Source of the DNA: an uncultured Ruminiclostridium sp. | Lineage (GTDB): Bacteria; Bacillota; Clostridia; Oscillospirales; Ruminococcaceae | DNA: 64,000 bases | NCBI GenBank assembly: GCA_934454635.1 | Contig: CAKSFR010000008.1 | Location: 62,001-126,000 of the forward strand | Direction of reading: 5' to 3' | Part shown: one piece after another, positions 1 through 7,600 of the stretch | Position numbering within the stretch: position 1 is the stretch's first letter | Layout of the letters: every line of letters begins with the position of its first letter | Program-made: the position numbers and the translations under genes | The notes under the pieces: model-generated | What the model was told of the DNA's origin: nothing | Databases searched by the model: none | The model's input: only the letters and a program-made list of their open reading frames with translations

Positions 1-359
1 TTTTTGAAATGGCTCGCGGACTTGAAACACTGCCCGAGGGCGGCGAGCGCTGCTTTAAGTGCTATCGCCTGCGGCTTGCCGAGGCAGCCGACGCAGCTCA
101 AAAAGGCGGCTTTGACTTTTTTACAACAACACTTTCCATAAGTCCGATGAAAAATGCCGAAAAGCTGAATGAAATCGGCGGCGAGGAAGCTCAGCGCGTC
201 GGTGTGCCGTACCTTTTCTCGGATTTTAAGAAAAAAGAGGGCTATAAGCGTTCTATACAGCTTTCGGCACAGTTCGGGCTTTACCGTCAGAACTACTGCG
301 GCTGTTCATTCAGTAAAGCGGAAGCCATGGAAAGGCTTTCACGCGGCTCGTCAAATTGA
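1..359 (+). CDS. queH: Epoxyqueuosine reductase QueH, C-terminal part (5' end outside window)
   Basis: QueH carries out the last step of queuosine synthesis, reducing epoxyqueuosine in tRNA to queuosine; it is the non-cobalamin alternative to QueG. The reading frame is open to the left edge (first whole codon at 3), so the ATG at 9 is internal. The visible part has the family's RCFKCYRLRL cysteine pair, the TTLSISPMKN segment, a DFKKKEGYKRS motif and YRQNYCGCSFS near the C terminus, which supply Fe-S and metal-site cysteines. The N-terminal cysteine motif is outside the window. A hairpin terminator follows directly, so this is the end of its transcript. Confidence 0.93.
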   Translation, partial: FEMARGLETLPEGGERCFKCYRLRLAEAADAAQKGGFDFFTTTLSISPMKNAEKLNEIGGEEAQRVGVPYLFSDFKKKEGYKRSIQLSAQFGLYRQNYCGCSFSKAEAMERLSRGSSN

Positions 360-362
360 TAA

Positions 363-399
363 AAAAATCATGAAAAGTTAGTCACTTTTCACGATTTTT
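363..399 (+). terminator. Rho-independent terminator after queH
   Basis: Arms 363-378 and 384-399 pair over 15 of 16 positions (one A/C mismatch) with a 5-base loop and end in a T-run. It lies four bases after the queH stop codon. Confidence 0.8.
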
Positions 400-430
400 A
401 CCAATTTATGCATTTTTTATTCCCGAAAAC

Positions 431-459
431 TTGAACAAAAAATCATAATATGTTAAAAT
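431..459 (+). promoter_or_regulatory. Promoter of sensory hydrogenase gene
   Basis: TTGAAC (431-436), 17-bp spacer, TAAAAT (454-459), with TG one base before the -10 (extended -10). It leaves a leader of about 60 bases before the ATG at 525, in which I see no obvious riboswitch. Confidence 0.65.
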
Positions 460-524
460 AAAAAATATAGGCAGATTTTTGCCTGTTTATTTGAAATGTT
501 TCGGACGAAAGGATTGACGTAACT

Positions 525-2483
525 ATGATAACCTTTGACTATGACAAATGCGTGGGCTGCAACACCTGCGTGCGTGTGTGCCCTGCGCCGGAGGCTAACT
601 CGATTTCTGTACGTCCCGACGGCTCGATTTCCATTATCGTAAACGACGAAAAATGCATAAAGTGCGGAAAATGCACAAAGGTCTGCGACCACCATGCGCG
701 CGGATACACCGACGACACGGAACGTTTTCTTGACGACCTGAAAAACGGCGTTCCGATAATCATTATCGCTGCGCCCGCGATAAAAGTCGCTTTCGACGGT
801 TCGTGGCGTCATGTGCTTACACAGCTAAGAAAAATGGGCGCCGCCAAAATACTCGATGTAAGCTACGGAGCGGATATATGCACTTGGGCGCACCTGCGTT
901 ATCTCGAAAAAAATCCGGGCAAAAAGGTGATTTCTCAGCCTTGCGCCGCAATAGTAAACTATGCGCAGAAATACAATCACGACCTGCTTAAAAATATGTC
1001 GCCCGTGCAAAGTCCTATGGTCTGTACGGCGATTTACGCAAAAAAATATATGGGGCTGTCCTCATATAAAATTGCCGCACTCTCTCCGTGCATTGCAAAA
1101 AAAGACGAGTTTGTGCAAACGGGAACAATCGATTACAACGTAACGTTTGAACATCTCAGAAATCATATCAAAAACGGCAGCGGCGACATCTGCGTTCTCA
1201 AAAATATTATTGACAATCACAAAAATCCTTTTTGCCAGTTCGCTTTCGACGGCGAAACAGGCATTGTCGGTTCGATTTATCCCCGTCCTGCGGGGCTTAA
1301 AACAAACCTGCTGCTGCATAATCCCGACCTAAACGTTATCAACTCCGAGGGTATCGACAAGGTTTATCCCGAACTTGACGAATACGCGCGCGAGAAGGAT
1401 TCGGCAAGACCTGATGTGTTTGACGTTCTCTCATGCGAATGCGGCTGCAATACCGGTCCCGGAGTCGGAACAGATTACAGCGTTTTCCATATCCACACCA
1501 CAATGAACACCATTGAAAATTACAACATAAAAAAACGCCGCAAGATTGACCCTTTCACAAAAAAAGACAAGCAATTCATGGCTTTTGATAAACAGCTTCG
1601 GCTTGAAGATTTTCTCCGCACATATACGGCAGAAAATGTTACTTTGGCAGAACCGACAGAAGCGCAGATCGACAACGTTTTCTTAAAACTCGGAAAGAAA
1701 ACCGAAACCGACCGAAAATTCAACTGTCACGCGTGCGGCTTTAAAACCTGCCGCGATATGGCGGTTGCCATTTGCAAGGGCGCAAGCACACCCGCAAACT
1801 GCGTTCATTTCTCAAAGCTTATCGCCGCTCAGCGTCAGCTAAGAATCGAGGAGATTAACGCAAGCATTGTCAACACGAATAACGACCTCAGGGACGTTAC
1901 TCAAACGCTGATGACAAATATTGCGCAGGTCGAGCAGCAGGCTGACCGTATCGACGCGCTGAGCGAAAACAACTCCGAGGGCATCGAGTCGCTTCTTCAT
2001 GAGTTTAACGGCATTTCGCAGCTCTGCGAAAATATCACGGAGGCTGTCGCGGGAATTTCCGAAAGCGTTGGTCAGTACATAAAAATGAACGACGAAATCG
2101 CCACCATCGCGAAGCAGACCAATATACTCGCTCTTAATGCGTCGGTCGAAGCGGCGCGGGCGGGCGAAGCGGGAAAGGGCTTTGCGGTCGTCGCAAACGA
2201 AGTTCGCACGCTTGCTAACCACTCCGCCGACACGGTTCAGCTCTCCGAAACATACAATCGTCAGGTTGCCGACCGCATAGCAAACATCCGCACGGTTATC
2301 GGCTCGATAAATACTGCCGTTGATTCATTCCGCAGTACAGCCGAAAAGCTGAACGCAAACATTTCCGATACCCGCATTTGCGGAAAAGATATCGGCGCAT
2401 ACATGAACGACGTAACATCTGTTGCCGACCATGTTCAAGCGCTTATTGAAACGACTCAGCAGGTGCTAAATTCCGACAAATAA
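525..2483 (+). CDS. Sensory [FeFe]-hydrogenase fused to methyl-accepting chemotaxis signalling domain
   Basis: This 652-residue protein has no membrane segment, so it is probably a cytoplasmic sensor. Two [4Fe-4S] ferredoxin motifs come first (Cys9/12/15/19 and 44/47/50/54). The H-cluster domain follows, with Cys140 (SQPC), Cys189 (SPCIAKKDE) and Cys304/308 (SCECGC). A further four-cysteine Fe-S motif (401/404/409/426) and a long coiled coil lead to a chemoreceptor hairpin tip at about 526-566 ([18 protein letters not shown]). The residue after Cys140 is Ala, where catalytic hydrogenases have a proton-shuttling Cys; sensory HydS-type proteins share this change. Established: sensory hydrogenases are thought to signal H2 or redox state. 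Inferred: this one signals to CheA/CheW, which are not in the window. It has its own promoter and terminator. Confidence 0.88.
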   Translation: MITFDYDKCVGCNTCVRVCPAPEANSISVRPDGSISIIVNDEKCIKCGKCTKVCDHHARGYTDDTERFLDDLKNGVPIIIIAAPAIKVAFDGSWRHVLTQLRKMGAAKILDVSYGADICTWAHLRYLEKNPGKKVISQPCAAIVNYAQKYNHDLLKNMSPVQSPMVCTAIYAKKYMGLSSYKIAALSPCIAKKDEFVQTGTIDYNVTFEHLRNHIKNGSGDICVLKNIIDNHKNPFCQFAFDGETGIVGSIYPRPAGLKTNLLLHNPDLNVINSEGIDKVYPELDEYAREKDSARPDVFDVLSCECGCNTGPGVGTDYSVFHIHTTMNTIENYNIKKRRKIDPFTKKDKQFMAFDKQLRLEDFLRTYTAENVTLAEPTEAQIDNVFLKLGKKTETDRKFNCHACGFKTCRDMAVAICKGASTPANCVHFSKLIAAQRQLRIEEINASIVNTNNDLRDVTQTLMTNIAQVEQQADRIDALSENNSEGIESLLHEFNGISQLCENITEAVAGISESVGQYIKMNDEIATIAKQTNILALNASVEAARAGEAGKGFAVVANEVRTLANHSADTVQLSETYNRQVADRIANIRTVIGSINTAVDSFRSTAEKLNANISDTRICGKDIGAYMNDVTSVADHVQALIETTQQVLNSDK

Positions 2484-2502
2484 GCGATTTTTATACAAAA
2501 TT

Positions 2503-2540
2503 AAAACGCCTGAGAAATTCACAAGCTTCTCAGGCGTTTT
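2503..2540. terminator. Bidirectional terminator between hydrogenase and sufB
   Basis: A perfect 14-bp stem (2503-2516 with 2527-2540) and 10-base loop, with A-run and T-run on opposite sides, lies between convergent genes and can serve both. Confidence 0.9.
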
Positions 2541-2563
2541 GTCATGCATGATATAGTAATATT

Positions 2564-3481
2564 TTATTTTAAAAATCCCGAAATTATCTTCTGCTGAGCT
2601 TCCTCCTCGGTAAGTCCGAGAGTCTGGAGCTTTAATATCTGCTCCCCTGCAATTTTTCCGATTGCCGCCTCGTGTATAAGCGCCGCGTCGATATTTGCAG
2701 CTTCAAGCGCAGGAAGCGCATTCACTCTGCCGTTATCAACGAGTATCGCGTCGCATTCGGAATGTCCCGTGCATCGGTTTCTGCCGAGAATGTGCGACTT
2801 GAACTCCTGACATGAATTTCCCTTAGCTACCGAACGCGAAACGAGGTCAACAGCACTGTCCTCGCCGTTCATTTCCACAACAAAGTCTGTTTTTGCTTCT
2901 TCCTTGCCATCGGTCATTATTCTTTCGCGAACTATGAGCTTTGCGCGGGCGGCAAGCTTTGCGCTCGTTTTGCGGAGCGTGCTGTCAACGCCGCCAAGCT
3001 GAACAGTGTCCATTTCAAGACTTGAATCCTCGTCAAGGATTGCGTCGGTTATCGGATCTATTCGACGGAACGAATCACTGGAACCCGTTCCGAGATGCTT
3101 TTCACGATAAACCACTTTTGAGGATTTTCCGAGGAAAAAGCGGTGAATGCCGTTATGCTTTGCTTCGCCTTCATTATCGGCATGAACACCGCAGCCCGCA
3201 ACAATAACGACGTCCGCTCCCTCGCCGACAAAAAAATCATTGTAAACAAGGTCGCTGACGTGACTTTTTGTAACACACGCGGGAATATAGACCGTTTCAC
3301 CCTTTGTATGCGGGTCTATATAAATATCAATTCCCGACTTATCCGTTTTCGGCTCAATACGGATATGCTCGCTCGACTGACGTCCTACGCAGCTTCCGTT
3401 CTCGCGGATATTGTATGCGCCCTTGAACTCGCCCTTATAATCTGATATTTCAGCAAGAAGCGCTTCGGTTATTTCGTTCAT
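2564..3481 (-). CDS. sufB: SufB/SufD-family Fe-S cluster scaffold protein
   Basis: This is the scaffold component of a SUF-type Fe-S assembly complex, working with the SufC ATPase. At 305 residues it is much shorter than E. coli SufB (about 495) and lacks the N-terminal extension. The C-terminal beta-helix core is clear: RNRCTGHSECDAILVD, then ALPALEAANIDAALIHEAAIGKI, which includes the conserved His-Glu pair. The start overlaps the sufC stop by 4 bp (ATGA), so the two are translationally coupled. No sufS, sufU or sufD is adjacent. The two-gene layout matches the minimal SufBC (SMS-like) systems of anaerobes; which scaffold and cysteine desulfurase it uses cannot be seen here. Confidence 0.9.
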   Translation of the reverse strand: MNEITEALLAEISDYKGEFKGAYNIRENGSCVGRQSSEHIRIEPKTDKSGIDIYIDPHTKGETVYIPACVTKSHVSDLVYNDFFVGEGADVVIVAGCGVHADNEGEAKHNGIHRFFLGKSSKVVYREKHLGTGSSDSFRRIDPITDAILDEDSSLEMDTVQLGGVDSTLRKTSAKLAARAKLIVRERIMTDGKEEAKTDFVVEMNGEDSAVDLVSRSVAKGNSCQEFKSHILGRNRCTGHSECDAILVDNGRVNALPALEAANIDAALIHEAAIGKIAGEQILKLQTLGLTEEEAQQKIISGFLK

Positions 3482-4200
3482 AACGACTCCTTTCCGCGGG
3501 GACAGATGCTTACAGATTCGCCGGTAAGCAAATTCGGCAAAATTTCCTTTGGCGTTCCGCTTGAGCGTATCGTTCCGTCTGCGATCACAACGATCTCGTC
3601 AGCAATTTCCAAAATACGCTCCTGATGCGAAATGATAAGAAGCGTTCCGTGCTGCTCGCTGCGAATCTTTTTAAAGGTCTCGACCAGCTTTGAAAAGCTC
3701 CAGAGGTCAATTCCCGCCTCAGGCTCATCAAAAATTGACAAGGGCGCTTTTCTGGCAAGCACCGTAGCAATCTCGATACGCTTCATTTCTCCGCCCGAAA
3801 GCCCTGAATTAAGCTCACGGTCAACATATTCCTTTGCACACAGCCCAACCTTTCCGAGAAGGTCGCAAAGCGCATGATAAGGCAGTTCTCCGCCGGCAGC
3901 AAGTTCAAGCATATCTTTTACGGTAAGCCCCTTGAAGCGCACAGGCTGCTGAAACGCAAACGCAATGCCCTTTTTGGCGCGCTCGGTGATGTCAAGATTT
4001 GTTATATCCTCGCCGTTGAAGATTATTTTGCCCGAATCGGGTTTTTCAAGACCCGCAATCAGCTTTGCGGTCGAGGTCTTTCCTCCGCCGTTCGGACCTG
4101 TAACAACAATGAGTTTCCCGCTTTCGGCAGTATAGCTGATATCCTTAACTATCTGCTCTCCGTCGGGAACGCTCCATGCAATGTGTTCTAAAGTAAGCAT
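3478..4200 (-). CDS. sufC: SufC Fe-S assembly ATPase
   Basis: This 240-residue ABC ATPase energises Fe-S assembly on its SufB partner rather than membrane transport. It has Walker A GPNGGGKTS, the signature LSGGEMKR, Walker B LSIFDEPEAGIDLWSF and the H-loop IISHQER. The spacing and the EAGIDL segment after Walker B are SufC-like. It is the first gene of a sufC-sufB transcript read from a strong promoter (4253-4281), with a GC-rich palindrome in the leader. No transmembrane partner is encoded nearby, which supports SufC over a transporter ATPase. Confidence 0.93.
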   Translation of the reverse strand: MLTLEHIAWSVPDGEQIVKDISYTAESGKLIVVTGPNGGGKTSTAKLIAGLEKPDSGKIIFNGEDITNLDITERAKKGIAFAFQQPVRFKGLTVKDMLELAAGGELPYHALCDLLGKVGLCAKEYVDRELNSGLSGGEMKRIEIATVLARKAPLSIFDEPEAGIDLWSFSKLVETFKKIRSEQHGTLLIISHQERILEIADEIVVIADGTIRSSGTPKEILPNLLTGESVSICPRGKESL

Positions 4201-4226
4201 ATTGTCTTAACTTTCCCTTTCTTTTA

Positions 4227-4241
4227 CCGCCGTCACGGCGG
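4227..4241. promoter_or_regulatory. 15-bp perfect palindrome in the sufCB leader
   Basis: CCGCCGT-C-ACGGCGG lies between the promoter and the sufC start in otherwise AT-rich DNA. It is either an operator for an Fe-S or stress regulator, or a short 5'-UTR hairpin. I do not recognise it as a known box. Confidence 0.5.
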
Positions 4242-4252
4242 CTTCTCTTATT

Positions 4253-4281
4253 ATTATACCATTTCTGACAGATTTAGTCAA
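4253..4281 (-). promoter_or_regulatory. sufCB promoter
   Basis: Read on the minus strand: TTGACT (4276-4281), 17-bp spacer, TATAAT (4253-4258). The expected start site lies just upstream of the palindrome at 4227-4241. Confidence 0.8.
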
Positions 4282-4307
4282 GAGATATACAGAGTTTGTG
4301 AAACCGA

Positions 4308-4508
4308 TTATTCCTTTTCGGGCTTTTCAACGTATTTTTTTATTCTGGGGTCAAGTCCCTCAAAATTATGCGACGAGATATACGCTTTCGCCGTTTCAAT
4401 CTCATAAAATTTCCGTGCAAAGCACGAGCAGATCACAAACGACCGTGATGTGTAAACATATTTTTTCTTTTTGTTGACAGTTACTTGAATAACATAAACC
4501 GGATACAT
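4308..4508 (-). CDS. Small hypothetical protein, 66 aa
   Basis: I do not recognise this protein. The start is set at the ATG at 4508 because GGAG lies 9 bases upstream; a longer open frame reaches 4631 but lacks such a site. The product is basic, has a lysine cluster (VNKKKKY), one CSC pair, and looks soluble. It lies about 160 bp after the helicase gene and upstream of sufC on the same strand. No partner can be assigned. Confidence 0.55.
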   Translation of the reverse strand: MYPVYVIQVTVNKKKKYVYTSRSFVICSCFARKFYEIETAKAYISSHNFEGLDPRIKKYVEKPEKE

Positions 4509-4667
4509 TTTTTCGCACTCCATGCGTAACGGACAGTGCCGCATAAAAATGCGCACATTATACAGCCGTTTCCTAAGCGGCGCTGTCTGAATATTTTTAT
4601 TGCGGAAGTTTTGAATAAATTCGGTATGCAATATGCGACCCGTTATTTATTCGTTGATTCCTTAAAT

Positions 4668-7600
4668 TTATTCTTTAAGACCTATTCTTACGCCGTTTAT
4701 TTCGGCGAATCCTCTGCGCACAGCGGCGTCAATGCCCTCTGAAACGCAGGCTTCCATCACTCCGCCGAGCCTTGTATACCCGAACAGCTTTGCCGTTTCG
4801 CGTATCAGATCGGCTTTCGTCATGCTAAGCTGATTTGACAGAATTGTTTTAACGCCGTTGGCAATTTCCTGCGGACATATCTCGTCCAGCGCGCGTTTTG
4901 TGCCGCCGTCGGCAGGTACTCGGCAAAGCTCGTACGAGGCGGGGAAAGTTCCTGCTTTCCAGTAGAAAATCCCGTTTTCGCTGCTTGTTGCAAGCAGTCC
5001 CAGCGCTCCCGCCGCCTTTTCAAGAACAGCCTCCGCTTTTGCGGAAGTACGGTTGATTCCGTACGCTCCGAGTATTTTTTTAAAAAGCACGTCACGGCTG
5101 ACAGGCGCCTGCACGTCAACAATTTTACCGCAAAGCGAGCAGATATCGGCAAAAGATTTTTCATCGCAAAAGTCCTCCGCATCGCCAAGCTGTGCAGCGC
5201 AATATTCCTCATAAGGAACAACTCCGATCGGCGCTGTATGCGGCTCTGCTGCGTTTTTATCGTCGGCTTCCTTTTCCTTTTGTTCAGCCTGCGGCGTTTC
5301 CTCCGCGCTGTCGGGCGGCTTTCGGAACGCTTCGATTGCGCTCTCAACAGCGGTTCTTATCCGCGCAAGCGTTTTTTCGGGGCTGTCAAAATAATCCATT
5401 ATCCACACGCTGCATATGTTCCAGCCAAGACCCTTGAGCATATCGGGCTGTGAAACGCTTCGGTCGCGCGCCGAACCTGCCGTGAGATAACGCTCGTTAT
5501 CGCAGCGTATTCCAAGAATATATGCGTCGGGTTTGTCGGGGTTTACAACGCCGATGTCGATTTTATAGCCCGAACAGCCGATATTGCAGCGCACTTCATA
5601 CCCCATTTTTCGTATTTCCTCCGAGAGCAGTTTAGCGAAATCATCCGTTCCGCTTTCGCTGCTGCGAACACGCATGGGCAGCGATGAGCTTCCCTTCTGA
5701 GCAAATTCAAGGAAGCCTTTCAGCCCCGCAACACCCTCGGAAGCCGTACGGGAAATATCGATCCGGTCGGCAGTGATAACGGAATAAACCTGCATACTTT
5801 TTCTTGCGCGCGTTATCGCGACATTCAGTCTGCGCCAACCGCCCTCGCGGTTAAGCGGACCGAAGTTCATAGATACGTTTCCGTCCTTATCGGGTCCGTA
5901 GCCGACCGAGAAAAGTATAACGTCGCGTTCATCGCCCTGAACATTTTCAAGGTTTTTCACGAATATCGGTTCGTACATTCCGTCTGCAAGCTGCTCCAGT
6001 TCGGGGTCGTTTCTGAATGCGTCGGAAAGCATATCGTCGATAAGAACCTGCTGAACAAGGCTAAACGTTACAACTCCGATACTTTCGCAGCGCAAAGCAG
6101 GATCTTTAAGACGGCGGATAATCTCGTCAACGATTGCCTGCGCTTCCGCCTTGTTTTGCTTTGAACCGCCCTTGTCGTAGTACCCATCAACGTGTATCCA
6201 CTTCACGCGTGAAACAATGTCGTCGGGTGACGGAAATGTCATAAGCGAATTTTCGTAGAATTTAGCGTTGCTGTACGCGATAAGGCTTTCATGCCGCGAA
6301 CGGTAATGCCACTGCAAATGCTTCTGCGGCATTGCAAGCGCAAGGCAGTCGTCAAGAACGCTTTCAAGGTCGTCTATCTCCGCGTTTTCCTCGTCGGTAT
6401 GCTCAGCGGCAAAAAAACTCGTCGGCGGAAGCTGCTTCGGGTCGCCGACAACAACAACGTTCTCGCCCCGCGCAATCGCGCCTACCGCCTCGCACGTCGG
6501 CAACTGAGAAGCTTCGTCGAATATTACAAGGTCAAATTTCGGATACGCGGGGTCGATATACTGCGCAACCGATATAGGACTCATCAGCATACACGGACAG
6601 ATACGCCTAAGCAGGTTGGGAATGCTGTCGAACAGCTTGCGTATTGACATATTGCGCCCGCCGCTTCTTATCGCTTTAAGCAGTATCCCTATTTCGGACG
6701 AACCTGCGCCGCCCGCTGAAATATCAGGAATTTTCGCGGAAAGCTCCGCCGTAAGTTCCTTTATAGTAAGCTCCTCAAAGCGGCTGTCAAGTTCGCGGAA
6801 TTTTTCTATCGTCGCTTCAAACTGCGTACCGCGGAAAGCCGCAAGCTTAGGCTCTTCCGAAATCGCAAGGTTTGCCGCTGTATAGCCGAATGCGCAGCAA
6901 AGTGCGGATTCAAGCTTATCGCAGGAAATATCCCCGCCGAAAGCTGCCTGAGTTACACAGGAAAGTCCCATATCCTCCAGCTGTTCTTTTGCGCACAGAA
7001 GCGCGCAGTGCTCGCGCAATGCTCCGATATTTTCACCCCATAGCCTTGCCTGTGACATTGCCGCGTCAAAACAGCACGGCGCTTCGCCGTAAACCCCCGT
7101 AAAGTCGATTTTATATGTTTCGGCAAGCTCATCGGCTGCCTTTTCATAAGAATCAAAATCCGCGATAAAGCGTCCGAGAGCTTCGGAATTACCCCGCGCC
7201 GCAGCGAAAATTGCCGAAGCGAAAGAAGTTGAACAAACGGGACGGAGAATTTCGTTTATTGCCGCGTTTTCTTTCAGGCACTTGTCCAGTCGTGCGAAAT
7301 CGGTCTGCAAGCCGCTCCACAGCGCTCCGAAATAAGCGGTAAGCTCCGCAGGCGCCGCCGCAACGCTTTCGGAAAGCCTCTTTCGTTTCGAAAATCTCTC
7401 GCAAGCCGACAGGAATTGCTCCGCCGTCGGTTTTCCCGCCTTGCGGTATAAAGCAAGCTCTTTCAGCAGCTTTCCCTGCTCCATTGTTTTTGAAAGCGCC
7501 CATTTTTGCTCGGCAGCGCGCCATTTAAGCAGTGCCTCACCTGCATTCCAGCCGTCGGCGGCAGCGTCAAATTCCGCAGAAATTTCGGCATTTAATGCAC

